From: Pseudoalteromonas sp. MMG007
GTDB taxonomy: Bacteria; Pseudomonadota; Gammaproteobacteria; Enterobacterales; Alteromonadaceae
Assembly: GCF_018100985.1 (NCBI RefSeq)
Contig: NZ_JAGJEI010000007.1
Span: forward strand, 1 to 64,000
Length of the DNA: 64,000 nucleotides
Reading direction: 5' to 3'
A program made the translations under genes and the position numbers. The notes beneath the pieces were generated by a model that was not told where the DNA came from, did not search any database, and saw only the letters and a list, made by a program, of their open reading frames with translations. Shown in pieces: positions 37,765 to 46,655 of the stretch. Within the stretch, counting starts at the first letter, position 1. Each line of letters begins with the position of its first letter.

Positions 37765-38001
37765 ATGCCATCATCAGAAATCTTATCAATTAAAGAGCTA
37801 TCAGAGCTTTTACACCTATCTACAGGCACAATTAATAATCGTCTTAGCGCCCAGCGTAAGGCTATTGAGTCTGGAAAAGATGCCAATCTATATCAAGTAC
37901 AGCGTTTAGCACCACCTTCAATTAAATTGGGACGAGTTCGCTTATTTAAACGCGAAACAGTTGAGCAATGGCTTGCTCGATTTGAAGGAGTGAAGATGTA
38001 A
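37765..38001 (+). CDS. AlpA/excisionase-like helix-turn-helix protein
   Basis: 78 residues. SIKELSELLHLSTGTINNRL followed by KLGRVRLFKRETVEQWLARF is the MerR/AlpA-type winged helix-turn-helix seen in excisionases and P4-like satellite regulators. It has a good GGAGAG ribosome-binding site. It probably regulates excision or the downstream replication gene, 62 bp away. Confidence 0.8.
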   Translation: MPSSEILSIKELSELLHLSTGTINNRLSAQRKAIESGKDANLYQVQRLAPPSIKLGRVRLFKRETVEQWLARFEGVKM

Positions 38002-38063
38002 TAAAGGCGAAAGGGGCAGCTTGACCGGCCACACCCCAACCGCACTTTGCATCTTCAAATTAT

Positions 38064-39434
38064 ATGCTTGCCTTAATAGAAAGGCCACCTTTGTCGTGGC
38101 CAGAGTACGCTATTGCCTATCCAAAAGACTTTTTTGAATTGGTAGATTTTCATTCACCTAAATATGTAAGGAGCTTATTTAGCCATAATCATGAATCTAA
38201 AACCAAAACTTTTCTGTTAGGGAATAGTAAGTCTAAAAGAGTTACAGATTTAAAAACTTTTAAGTGTAAAACAAGTCGATTCGTACAAGGAATATTGAAT
38301 CGTGAGAGTGAGGCAGTGAATATCTATTTTAGTCCAAATGAATTTTTTAATTGGCCTCGAGAGAAGGGCTTAGCCCTGTTCAGAGCAAACTGGCTCGATA
38401 TAGATATTACAGAAAAACTTGATGTACCAATTGTACGTAGCGTAGAGAAAAGAGTGATTAAAGAGGTGCTAAAACAAGTTGAGGCTAGTTTGTTGCCGCC
38501 ACCTACCGGTTATGTGTGCTCTGGCTCTGGTGGGCTTCATTTATATTGGATATATGATCCCGTCGATGCAAATAGTGTGAATAAAGAGCTCTGGAAGAAA
38601 ATAGCTAATACGCTTGTCGAGCAATTAATTAGTAAAGATGGTTTATGGTTTGTCGATAAAATGGCTTCAAAACGAGCCTATGGAAATTTACGAATACCTG
38701 GTTCAGTACACGGAAGAACCGGAATGCAAGCAAGGTATTTTGGTGGTGGTTTTAAGTATAAATTTGATGAGTTGATTAATTATCTGAATCTGGGAAAGTT
38801 TTATAATGAGCTAAAACTAAAGCAAGAGGAAAAGCGCGTAATTGAACTACCATTTAAGCCTCAAGCTAAAAGGGGTAATTCAAAAACGCCAAGGCGTTAC
38901 GGACATAATATTAAAGAGTGGTGGTTAAAGTGTATCAACACGATTCAAAATCATTTTTATAAGCAAGGAGCTGTGCCAAAGGGTAAACGGGACAAAGCCG
39001 CATTCATTTTGTTTGTTGCTTTTCAGCACCTGAATAAAAACACTGCATTTGAAAAGCTAACAAAAATAAACGATGAGTTAATTGGTTTATCAATGGAAGA
39101 ATTGATTAACTTGACTAAAACAGCAAAAACTACCCACTACAAATACAAAAAAGAAACATTAGCTGATTACATGGAGGATCTACTTGGCTTGAGTCCTGAA
39201 TATTTAAATACAAAACCTAAAGCTAAATTATCAAAGGCTGAAATCAAGGAAAGGCAAAAAAAAGCAGCTACAGAGACTGCGGTTAAAAAGCGAAGTAATT
39301 CACAGCAGCTTGTTAAGAAAACAGTTAAGGAAATAACCAAAGAAACAGGGAAAAAACCAACTCAAAAGGAAGTTGTTTTTAGATCAGGCCTGAGCCTAAC
39401 AACAGTCAAAAGGTATTGGAGTAATCTTAAATAG
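38064..39434 (+). CDS. primase-polymerase-like replication protein
   Basis: 456 residues. The N-terminal half looks like an archaeo-eukaryotic-type primase: NWLDIDIT supplies the acidic metal-binding residues, CSGSGGLHLYWIYDP the SxGxH nucleotide motif, and LRIPGSVHGRTGM the downstream basic motif. The C-terminal part is helical and very basic, ending in a putative HTH (KKPTQKEVVFRSGLSLTTVKRYW). No helicase Walker motif is present, so it probably primes replication of the excised element with host helicase. The family call is by motif only. Confidence 0.7.
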   Translation: MLALIERPPLSWPEYAIAYPKDFFELVDFHSPKYVRSLFSHNHESKTKTFLLGNSKSKRVTDLKTFKCKTSRFVQGILNRESEAVNIYFSPNEFFNWPREKGLALFRANWLDIDITEKLDVPIVRSVEKRVIKEVLKQVEASLLPPPTGYVCSGSGGLHLYWIYDPVDANSVNKELWKKIANTLVEQLISKDGLWFVDKMASKRAYGNLRIPGSVHGRTGMQARYFGGGFKYKFDELINYLNLGKFYNELKLKQEEKRVIELPFKPQAKRGNSKTPRRYGHNIKEWWLKCINTIQNHFYKQGAVPKGKRDKAAFILFVAFQHLNKNTAFEKLTKINDELIGLSMEELINLTKTAKTTHYKYKKETLADYMEDLLGLSPEYLNTKPKAKLSKAEIKERQKKAATETAVKKRSNSQQLVKKTVKEITKETGKKPTQKEVVFRSGLSLTTVKRYWSNLK

Positions 39435-39499
39435 TTTTGCTTATTTGAAATGAAAACTTATAGTGTCCTTTGATAGTTAAAATAAAAAGGTTTATTTAA

Positions 39500-40156
39500 A
39501 TGGATATAGAGATGAAGGACAACTTTGACCTACTTTTTTACATAAAACGTGAATTGCTTACATTAATACAAGGGTGTTTGATTGCAATATTTTTCTTATC
39601 TGTAACTGCTGCTGGAAGCTATTCAAGTTATGAAGGTGAGAAGTACATACACTTATTTGAGGCTTTATTGGGGTTTGATTATCTATTAATGGGAACAATT
39701 GGCTACACGTTTTTTCTAAGTGTTGCTTTAATTAAGCATGAAGCTAAAGCTGATATCTATAGAAGTAAAGTTTTTTGGTATGCTAAAAATCTATTACTTT
39801 TTCCGGTGATTGGGTTTATTGCGCCCGCTTTGGTTTTTACAGTTATTAATTTATTTTATCACTTTTTAGTATCTGATAATTTAGATGAGATTGCTTTAAC
39901 TCATTGGCCATTAGTTATAGCTGGTATGGTAGCAGCTTATATTTTTCTTATTTGCTTGCCTTCATTTATTAACTGGTTAGGTATCAAGCCATCAGAAAGT
40001 AGCGCTGGATTTGCTATTATGGGGGCATGTATCTTGTTAGTTATATTTATTACGGAAAAGCTATTCTTTGGTTCAATCTATTCATTTTACATATTTATAT
40101 TTTTTATTTTCATCCTTTTAGGATGTATTTTTTATCTTATTAGACGTAGAAGGTAG
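39500..40156 (+). CDS. hypothetical multi-pass membrane protein in island
   Basis: 218 residues with about five hydrophobic segments (about 20-45, 55-80, 95-120, 135-160, 170-210) and a terminal RRRR. It is not recognised. Its position as cargo between the primase-like gene and the right end suggests an accessory or defence role, without direct support. Confidence 0.6.
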   Translation: MDIEMKDNFDLLFYIKRELLTLIQGCLIAIFFLSVTAAGSYSSYEGEKYIHLFEALLGFDYLLMGTIGYTFFLSVALIKHEAKADIYRSKVFWYAKNLLLFPVIGFIAPALVFTVINLFYHFLVSDNLDEIALTHWPLVIAGMVAAYIFLICLPSFINWLGIKPSESSAGFAIMGACILLVIFITEKLFFGSIYSFYIFIFFIFILLGCIFYLIRRRR

Positions 40157-40252
40157 TTTAAATTACTGAATTTTTATGGTGCCATTAGCTCTATTCCTAT
40201 ATATCCCCCCCAATCAGAATCATAAAGTAGAAAATAAATCAGATTAAAAAGC

Positions 40253-40306
40253 GTGCGATAAATGTGCGATAAATATTTAGAAAGGCTAATTTAATCGTGC
40301 GATAAA
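40253..40306 (+). promoter_or_regulatory. GTGCGATAAA boxes, right (putative integrase arm sites)
   Basis: There are three exact copies, at 40253-40262, 40264-40273 and 40297-40306. The first two repeat the 11-bp head-to-tail spacing of the left-end pair. They stand 46-99 bp from the tRNA-Pro att site. Confidence 0.7.
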
Positions 40307-40351
40307 GAAGTGAGGTTTATTTATAACTAATTGAAATTAAAAGTAGTTAAA

Positions 40352-40428
40352 TGGTCGGTATGGAGAGATTCGAACTCTCGACCCCTGCCACCCCATGACA
40401 GTGCGCTACCAAGCTGCGCCACATACCG
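40352..40428 (-). tRNA. tRNA-Pro(GGG)
   Basis: 77 nt including an encoded CCA. The acceptor stem CGGTATG/CATACCG pairs, the D arm has GCGCAGC, the anticodon stem CTGTC/GGCAG encloses the loop ATGGGGT with anticodon GGG, and the T loop is TTCGAAT. Its 3' end is the integration site of the neighbouring island, and the gene remains intact. Confidence 0.95.
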
Positions 40429-40539
40429 ACGTTGTATGCAATAGTACGTGTATTTTTTTAAAAATCAATAAGCGATTGTTTGTTTGGATGTTTATTACAC
40501 AAGAGGCCTAAAAAGGCGCTCTTGCAATATAACAATTGG

Positions 40540-41163
40540 CTAGTCTTTATTTAACCACTTTTTGATCGAGCCATACATCTCATCTCGTATTAATGGCTGA
40601 GCTTTTTTGTTAGGGTGTAAACTATCGCTTTGCATTAGTTCAGGTTTACCTGCAACATTAAGCATGAAGAAGTTCATTAAATGTGCATCTGTCTTCTCAC
40701 TTATTTGTGTAAAACTGTCGGTGAACATTTTACTGTAGCGTGGGCCGTAATTTGGGGGAATATAAATTTCCATTAAGGCGGTCATCGCATTGGCAGCTTG
40801 GCTTTTTTCGATCAGCGAAGTTAAGTTAGCTTGCATTTTATTAACCGGAAAACCACGTAAACCGTCGTTAGCGCCAAGCTCTATAAGTACATGAGTAGGC
40901 TCGTATTGCTCAAGCAATGCATCTAGGCGGCGAAGGGCGCCACCGGAAGTTTCGCCACTAATACTGGCATTTATTAATTCGATATTACTTTGCTCTGCAT
41001 CGTATTTATCTTGTAACAATTTGACCCAGCCTTGTTCTTGTTTAAGTCCGTAGGCTGCACTTAAACTGTCACCGAGTATTAAAATCGTGTTGTCGGCTGC
41101 TGCGCTCAGTGGCTTGATAACTAAAAATAAAATGAATACAAAACGAAGGATTGAATAAGTCAT
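40540..41163 (-). CDS. tesA: multifunctional thioesterase/lysophospholipase TesA
   Basis: A 207-residue SGNH-hydrolase, with a signal peptide ending near AAAD and catalytic motifs GDSLSAAYG (block I Ser), GANDGL (block III) and DSLHPN (Asp-His). It is the periplasmic acyl-CoA thioesterase I/arylesterase of gammaproteobacteria. Its ATG abuts the ATG of the divergent ABC ATPase gene with no base between (CATATG), the same pairing tesA-ybbA as in E. coli. Promoters must therefore overlap the opposite coding sequence or share a very short region. Confidence 0.93.
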   Translation of the reverse strand: MTYSILRFVFILFLVIKPLSAAADNTILILGDSLSAAYGLKQEQGWVKLLQDKYDAEQSNIELINASISGETSGGALRRLDALLEQYEPTHVLIELGANDGLRGFPVNKMQANLTSLIEKSQAANAMTALMEIYIPPNYGPRYSKMFTDSFTQISEKTDAHLMNFFMLNVAGKPELMQSDSLHPNKKAQPLIRDEMYGSIKKWLNKD

Positions 41164-41877
41164 ATGTCAGCGCTTTCTCAATTAAATATAATTCAGGTAA
41201 ATGGTTTGTCTAAAGTGGTCTCTACCTTTGAAGGTGAGTTGCCCATCCTCAGCGACATCAGCTTTAATGTCAAGCATGGCGAGTCAGTTGCAGTAGTTGG
41301 TACGTCGGGTTCTGGTAAATCTACGTTGCTTAGTTTATTGGCAGGGCTTGATACAGCAAGCAATGGTGAAATATTTTTAGACGGTGCACCGCTTCATTAT
41401 TTAGACGAAGAGCAGCGCGCAGCACTTAGAGCGGAAAAAGTGGGCTTTGTTTTTCAATCTTTTATGTTGGTACAGAGTTTAACCGCGCTTGAAAACGTTA
41501 TGTTGCCGGCAGAGCTTGCAGGCGAAAGCGATGCAAAAGAGCAAGCGCTTGCGTTACTTGAAAAAGTAGGGCTTAGCCATCGGGTTGATCATTATCCGTC
41601 GCAGCTATCTGGTGGTGAGCAGCAGCGTGTAGCAATTGCGCGAGCATTTATTGGTACACCAAAAATTCTTTTTGCTGATGAGCCTTCGGCTAACTTAGAC
41701 AGTAAAAATGGCAAAATGATTGAATCACTTTTATTTGATTTAAACACTCAGCACGGCACTACGCTTATTTTAGTAACGCACGATGAAGCACTTGCGCAAA
41801 AGTGTGAACATATTATTCAAATAGAAGCAGGATTACTTGTTAAAAGTGAAGCTGAGGATACTGCAAATGTGGGCTAA
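41164..41877 (+). CDS. ybbA: ABC transporter ATP-binding protein, YbbA family
   Basis: 237 residues. Walker A GTSGSGKS (about 45), signature LSGGEQQRVAIARA, Walker B ILFADEPSANLD and the H-loop VTHD are all present. It belongs to the LolD/MacB-like ATPases that power a long FtsX-type permease, here the next gene, which it overlaps. The ribosome-binding sequence (AAGGA) is far from the ATG, which directly abuts tesA. The role in lipid or lipoprotein handling is inferred from the tesA-ybbA-ybbP cluster. Confidence 0.92.
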   Translation: MSALSQLNIIQVNGLSKVVSTFEGELPILSDISFNVKHGESVAVVGTSGSGKSTLLSLLAGLDTASNGEIFLDGAPLHYLDEEQRAALRAEKVGFVFQSFMLVQSLTALENVMLPAELAGESDAKEQALALLEKVGLSHRVDHYPSQLSGGEQQRVAIARAFIGTPKILFADEPSANLDSKNGKMIESLLFDLNTQHGTTLILVTHDEALAQKCEHIIQIEAGLLVKSEAEDTANVG

Positions 41878-44368
41878 GTTAGCGCTTAAATTATTTGCGC
41901 GAGAGTTTAGACGTGGCGAGCTTACTGTTATAAGCGCAGCAATTGCGCTTGCTGTATTAACGGTGCTTACTCTTTCTATGGTTACTGAGCGCATCGCACA
42001 AAGTATTGCACAAAAAAGTAGTGCGTTTACAGCCGCCGACCGTGTACTTGCAAGTGCTCATACACTCGATACTGCTTTTATTACCAAAGCAAAAGAGCAA
42101 AACCTGCAAACAGCACAAATGGTTTATTTTGATACCATGCTTTTTGCAAACGACGAAATGCAGTTTAGCTCAGTAAAAGCAGCTTCAAACGAATATCCGT
42201 TAAAAGGGCAACTAAAAGTTAAAGATAGCCTAATGGGTGAAACCGTTATTGCCCAGGGCGGGCCTGCACCTGGCAATGTATGGTTAAGTGAGTCAGTTTT
42301 TTATAGCTTAAATATTGATATAGGCGCACAAGTAGAGCTAGGGGCAGCCCTATTCAATGTTGAAAAAGTAATTGTAGAAGAACCCGATGCGCCATTTAAT
42401 GTGTTTTCGAGTAGTCGTCGTGTATTAATAAACATTGCTGATGTGCCAAAAACAGAGGTTATTCAGCCTGGTAGTCGTGTTTATTATCGCCAGCTTTATG
42501 CAGGTGATGAGGCTGACATAAATAGCTTTTACGAATGGTTAAAGCCACAAATGGCTGAAAACCAGCAGTGGTACGGTGTTAAAGACCGCCAATCGCCAAT
42601 CTCTAAGAGCTTAAATCGTGCAGAGAGTTTTTTACTACTAGCCGGTTTATTGGGTATTATTTTAGCTGCAGTGGCGATTGCTGTATCGGCAAAACGGTAT
42701 TGTGAGCGCCAGTACGACCCCGTAGCGATGATGAAAACGCTAGGAGGAAGCCGTTCAACTATACGTAAAATATACATGCTGCATTTGCTTTTAGTGTGTG
42801 TAATGGCGGTGTCTATTGGTTTATTAATTGGTTATGGCTTGCAAGAAATCGCAACGAGCTATTTATCAAAAAGTATGGGAATGGAGCTGCCTTTAGGTGG
42901 CTTTAGACCCTGGTTAATCGCTATAAGTACAGGCGTAATATGTGCGGTTATGTTTTCTATTAAGCCGTTATTTGATTTATTTGATATCCCGCCGCTTAGA
43001 GTACTGCGCCGTAATTTAGGTGATCAGTTAGCAGTAAGCCGAATGCATTTAGGTATGAGTGCGCTAACGGTGTTTTTATTAATGTGGCTTTTTAGTAACA
43101 ATATAAAAATTACCCTTATTTTGTTTGTGTCTACTTTAGCGCTTATTGGAGTGTTGTTTTTACTCTCTAAACTTATATTTGGTGGTGGGCGTAAACTGGG
43201 ATTAAAACCGGGTAACAGCTGGTCTTTAGCTATTGCGTCTATTCAAAAGCGTGCAAACGTAAATGCTGTGCAGCTTATTAGCTTTTCGTTAGCGATTAAA
43301 TTGTTGTTGTTCTTAATTGTACTTAAAAATGACATGATTTCTGATTGGCAATCGCAGCTTCCAGCTGATGCGCCTAATGCCTTTTTAGTGAATATTACGC
43401 AAAATGAGCTTGAGCCAGTAAATGAATATTTAGCGCAAAATGATATTCAGGTATCAGACTTTTACCCAACCATTCGTGGGCGTGTAAATGCAGTAAATGG
43501 CGAGTTGGTTGCACGTAAAGTATCGCTGCAAGACAACGAGAAAAAAGACGAAGAAGCTCGCTCGGGCATTGGCCGTGAGCTAAACCTAACGTGGCTTAAA
43601 GATGTCCCAGCGCAAAACGAAATTATAGAAGGGCAGTGGTTTGGTGAAGGTGTAGTAGGTGAAGCATCGGTTGAGGAGTCAATGTTAGAACGTTTAGACG
43701 TTGAAATAGGTGACACTTTAACATTTTTAATTGGTGCACAGTCGTTTGACGCTAAAATTACTAGCGTTCGTAAAGTAAATTGGGCGACCCTGAAACCTAA
43801 CTTTTTTATAATCTTAAGCCCCGACGTACTTAAAGATTTTCCGGCGACTTATATTTCATCGGTGCGTATAGAGCCAGAGCAAAAACGAGACTTTAGCCAG
43901 TTATTACGTACTTACCCAACAATAACCGCAATTGATGTTGATAATTTTGTTAAACAAATTCAAACAACTATTCAGCAAGTGTCGTTAGCTATTGGGTTTG
44001 TACTTGCCATAGTTGTATTGTGCGGTGCGCTGGTGCTTATATCGCAAGTACAGGCAAGTTTAGGCGAGCGTATGCAAGAAATTGTAATTTTGCGAACGCT
44101 GGGAGCTAAAGGGCGCTTAATTAAAAATGCGACGTTATATGAGTTTTTAATATTGGGTGCTTTAGCGGGTTTTGTTGCGGCACTATTTAGTGATGTCGCG
44201 CTTTTAATTGTGCAACAGCAGATGTTTGACCTAGCAGGCAAATTACACCCCGCTATTTGGCTTATAGGGCCTGTATCGGGTGGTGTATTTGTCGCCGCGC
44301 TTGGCTACTTTATGATTGCCAGTAAACTTAAACAAAATACTCAAGGGTTAGTTCGCGCATTGGCGTAA
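41867..44368 (+). CDS. ybbP: FtsX-like ABC permease, YbbP family
   Basis: About 833 residues from ATG 41867 (MWAKLALKLF), overlapping ybbA by 11 bp; the start at 41837 adds ten implausible residues. One N-terminal span is followed by a large periplasmic domain, a first FtsX block of four spans (about 250-370), two further spans, a second periplasmic region and a terminal FtsX block (about 710-820). It is the membrane partner of the preceding ATPase. The substrate is unknown. Confidence 0.9.
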   Translation: MWAKLALKLFAREFRRGELTVISAAIALAVLTVLTLSMVTERIAQSIAQKSSAFTAADRVLASAHTLDTAFITKAKEQNLQTAQMVYFDTMLFANDEMQFSSVKAASNEYPLKGQLKVKDSLMGETVIAQGGPAPGNVWLSESVFYSLNIDIGAQVELGAALFNVEKVIVEEPDAPFNVFSSSRRVLINIADVPKTEVIQPGSRVYYRQLYAGDEADINSFYEWLKPQMAENQQWYGVKDRQSPISKSLNRAESFLLLAGLLGIILAAVAIAVSAKRYCERQYDPVAMMKTLGGSRSTIRKIYMLHLLLVCVMAVSIGLLIGYGLQEIATSYLSKSMGMELPLGGFRPWLIAISTGVICAVMFSIKPLFDLFDIPPLRVLRRNLGDQLAVSRMHLGMSALTVFLLMWLFSNNIKITLILFVSTLALIGVLFLLSKLIFGGGRKLGLKPGNSWSLAIASIQKRANVNAVQLISFSLAIKLLLFLIVLKNDMISDWQSQLPADAPNAFLVNITQNELEPVNEYLAQNDIQVSDFYPTIRGRVNAVNGELVARKVSLQDNEKKDEEARSGIGRELNLTWLKDVPAQNEIIEGQWFGEGVVGEASVEESMLERLDVEIGDTLTFLIGAQSFDAKITSVRKVNWATLKPNFFIILSPDVLKDFPATYISSVRIEPEQKRDFSQLLRTYPTITAIDVDNFVKQIQTTIQQVSLAIGFVLAIVVLCGALVLISQVQASLGERMQEIVILRTLGAKGRLIKNATLYEFLILGALAGFVAALFSDVALLIVQQQMFDLAGKLHPAIWLIGPVSGGVFVAALGYFMIASKLKQNTQGLVRALA

Positions 44369-44386
44369 GCTATACTTTGAATCATT

Positions 44387-44420
44387 AAACGCCCACTTAA
44401 TTTGTGGGCGTTTTTGTTTT
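44387..44420 (+). terminator. Rho-independent terminator after ybbP
   Basis: A 10-bp stem AAACGCCCAC / GTGGGCGTTT is followed by a T-rich tail. Confidence 0.9.
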
Positions 44421-44483
44421 TACTTGTTACTGGTAATTTATACAGTGCTCTGGCATTATTAGCATAATTAAAAAATAACAATA

Positions 44484-45020
44484 ATGGAGCCCTGTTTGGC
44501 TATTATTTTAGGGATAGATCCTGGCTCACGATTAACCGGTTATGGTGTTGTGGCGCATCAGGGCGCTAAGTTCACATACTTAGGCAGTGGCTGCATAAAA
44601 TTGGCCGATCATCCATTTCCTATCAGGCTTAAAATGATTTACCAAGGGATCACGCAATTAATCGAACAATTTTCGCCAGAAACTTTCGCCATCGAAAAAG
44701 TATTTATGGCGCACAATCCCGATTCGGCTTTAAAACTAGGCCAAGCGCGAGGAGCCGCTATTGTAGGCGCTTCTATGGCTGATTTACCGGTATTTGAATA
44801 TTCAGCAAGGCAAATTAAACAAGCCGTGGTGGGTAACGGCGGCGCCGATAAATCGCAAGTACAACATATGGTAAAAAATATTTTAAAATTACCAGGTACG
44901 CCTCAGGCTGATGCAGCCGATGCACTTGCTATTGCTATTTGCCATGCACACTCAGAACAAAATTTAATTAAACTAGCGGGTAGCGCAAGCAAAACCGTTA
45001 GAGGACGTTTAAGGAAATAA
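44484..45020 (+). CDS. ruvC: Holliday junction resolvase RuvC
   Basis: About 174-178 residues. [12 protein letters not shown] holds the first catalytic Asp, [22 protein letters not shown] the Glu, and [14 protein letters not shown] the last acidic pair. It cuts Holliday junctions moved by RuvAB. The ATG at 44484 overlaps GGAG; a TTG at 44496 (giving [10 protein letters not shown], as E. coli [10 protein letters not shown]) is six bases after GGAG and may be the true start. First gene of ruvC-ruvA-ruvB. Confidence 0.95.
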   Translation: MEPCLAIILGIDPGSRLTGYGVVAHQGAKFTYLGSGCIKLADHPFPIRLKMIYQGITQLIEQFSPETFAIEKVFMAHNPDSALKLGQARGAAIVGASMADLPVFEYSARQIKQAVVGNGGADKSQVQHMVKNILKLPGTPQADAADALAIAICHAHSEQNLIKLAGSASKTVRGRLRK

Positions 45021-45022
45021 TT

Positions 45023-45640
45023 ATGATTGGCCGCTTAAATGGCATTTTAGTCGAAAAACAACCACCCGAAATTTTATTAGAAGTAAGCGGTGTAGGTTAC
45101 GAAGTCCAAATGCCAATGACCTGCTTTTATGACTTACCAAATATTGGCGAAAACGCCATAGTTTATACTCATTTTGTAGTACGCGAAGATGCACAGTTAT
45201 TATTTGGATTTAATAATAAAACTGAACGCGCACTATTCAGAGAGCTATTAAAAGCTAACGGAGTAGGGCCTAAACTTGGGTTAGCTATATTATCGGGCAT
45301 GTCGGCTAAGCAATTTGTGAGCTGTGTAAATAACGAAGACGCTACGTCTTTAGTTAAGCTACCTGGTGTAGGTAAAAAAACCGCTGAACGCCTAGTACTT
45401 GAAATGAAAGACCGATTAAAAGATTGGGGCAATGACTTATTTACACCGTTTAGCGACAATGCTGTTATTGAGCCTATGAGCGATGCCACAATTGCTAATA
45501 ATGCCGCCGATGATGCGGTATCAGCATTGGTTGCACTTGGTTATAAATTGCCACAAGCGCAAAAAGCAGTAAAATCGGTTAGTAAACCAGATATGTCTAC
45601 TGAGGTTCTTATTAAAGAATCTTTAAAATCAATGTTGTGA
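45023..45640 (+). CDS. ruvA: Holliday junction DNA helicase subunit RuvA
   Basis: 205 residues, against 203 in E. coli. The N-terminal OB domain ([20 protein letters not shown]), helix-hairpin-helix motifs ([28 protein letters not shown]) and a C-terminal domain III that contacts RuvB are present. It forms the tetramer that recognises the junction. It starts 2 bp after ruvC, and ruvB follows after 7 bp. Confidence 0.97.
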   Translation: MIGRLNGILVEKQPPEILLEVSGVGYEVQMPMTCFYDLPNIGENAIVYTHFVVREDAQLLFGFNNKTERALFRELLKANGVGPKLGLAILSGMSAKQFVSCVNNEDATSLVKLPGVGKKTAERLVLEMKDRLKDWGNDLFTPFSDNAVIEPMSDATIANNAADDAVSALVALGYKLPQAQKAVKSVSKPDMSTEVLIKESLKSML

Positions 45641-45647
45641 GTAACCC

Positions 45648-46655
45648 ATGATTGAAGCGGATCGCTTAATTGACGCGACTGAAAAAACCAACGAAGACAC
45701 CATCGATCGTGCAATAAGGCCAAAACTGTTAGCCGACTACCGAGGTCAGCCACATGTTAAGCAGCAAATGGAAATTTTTATAGAAGCTGCTCGTAGCCGA
45801 GGCGAGGCGCTCGATCATTTATTAATATTTGGCCCGCCAGGCTTAGGTAAAACAACGCTTGCGAACATTGTTGCTAATGAACTTAACGTAAGCATTAAAA
45901 CAACCTCAGGCCCTGTACTTGAAAAAGCCGGCGACTTAGCTGCGCTACTTACCAACCTTGAAGAGGGCGATGTACTGTTTATTGATGAAATACACAGGCT
46001 AAGCCCACAAGTTGAAGAAATACTCTACCCAGCAATGGAAGATTACCAGCTTGATATTATGATAGGCGAAGGCCCAGCTGCGCGTTCTATTAAATTAGAT
46101 TTACCTGCATTTACGCTTATTGGTGCGACTACGCGAGCAGGATCGCTAACGTCACCGCTTAGAGACCGCTTTGGCATTGTGCAGCGCTTAGAGTTTTACT
46201 CTGTAGCCGACCTATCACATATTGTAGGGCGTTCAGCACATTACCTCGATTTAGAAATGTGCGACGACGGCGCAACTGAAATTGCAAAGCGTTCTCGTGG
46301 TACGCCACGTATTGCTAACCGTTTACTTCGCCGCGTACGCGACTACACACAAGTAAAGTCAGACGGAACAGTAAATGCAAATGTTGCTGAGCAAGCGCTT
46401 GATATGATTGACGTTGATAAAAGCGGCTTTGATTACATGGACCGTAAATACTTACTCGCCATTATAGAAAAGTTTATGGGCGGGCCCGTTGGGCTTGATA
46501 ACTTAGCAGCTGCCATCGGTGAAGAAAAAGAAACCATTGAAGATGTAATAGAGCCTTTTTTAATTCAACAAGGCTTTATTCAGCGTACTCCGCGCGGGCG
46601 AATCGTGTCTGACAATGCTTATCATCATTTTGGTTTACTCCCAAAACAAGACTAA
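45648..46655 (+). CDS. ruvB: Holliday junction branch migration ATPase RuvB
   Basis: 335 residues, AAA+ motor. [12 protein letters not shown] (Walker A), [10 protein letters not shown] (Walker B), [18 protein letters not shown] (sensor 1/arginine finger) and a winged helix ending in TPRGR are visible. It drives branch migration with RuvA and cooperates with RuvC. It is the last gene of the operon; no clear plus-strand terminator follows directly. Confidence 0.97.
   Translation: MIEADRLIDATEKTNEDTIDRAIRPKLLADYRGQPHVKQQMEIFIEAARSRGEALDHLLIFGPPGLGKTTLANIVANELNVSIKTTSGPVLEKAGDLAALLTNLEEGDVLFIDEIHRLSPQVEEILYPAMEDYQLDIMIGEGPAARSIKLDLPAFTLIGATTRAGSLTSPLRDRFGIVQRLEFYSVADLSHIVGRSAHYLDLEMCDDGATEIAKRSRGTPRIANRLLRRVRDYTQVKSDGTVNANVAEQALDMIDVDKSGFDYMDRKYLLAIIEKFMGGPVGLDNLAAAIGEEKETIEDVIEPFLIQQGFIQRTPRGRIVSDNAYHHFGLLPKQD

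Larger units (their letters stand above)
31872..40396. mobile_element. integrated genomic island in tRNA-Pro (satellite/IME-like)
   Basis: The ends are defined by a 45-bp direct repeat of the tRNA-Pro 3' part (31872-31916 and 40352-40396, two mismatches). The intact tRNA is on the right. Inside lie a P4-type integrase next to the left end, a RloA/RloB pair, a second recombinase with an HTH partner, structured non-coding DNA, an AlpA-like protein, a primase-polymerase-like protein and a membrane protein. No capsid, tail or conjugation genes are present, so the element would depend on a helper for spread. Its size is about 8.5 kb. Confidence 0.88.

Noticed and set aside
37715-37909. 64-codon plus-strand frame overlapping the AlpA-like gene
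   Set aside because: It is an out-of-frame shadow. The overlapping frame has the HTH signature and a proper ribosome-binding site.
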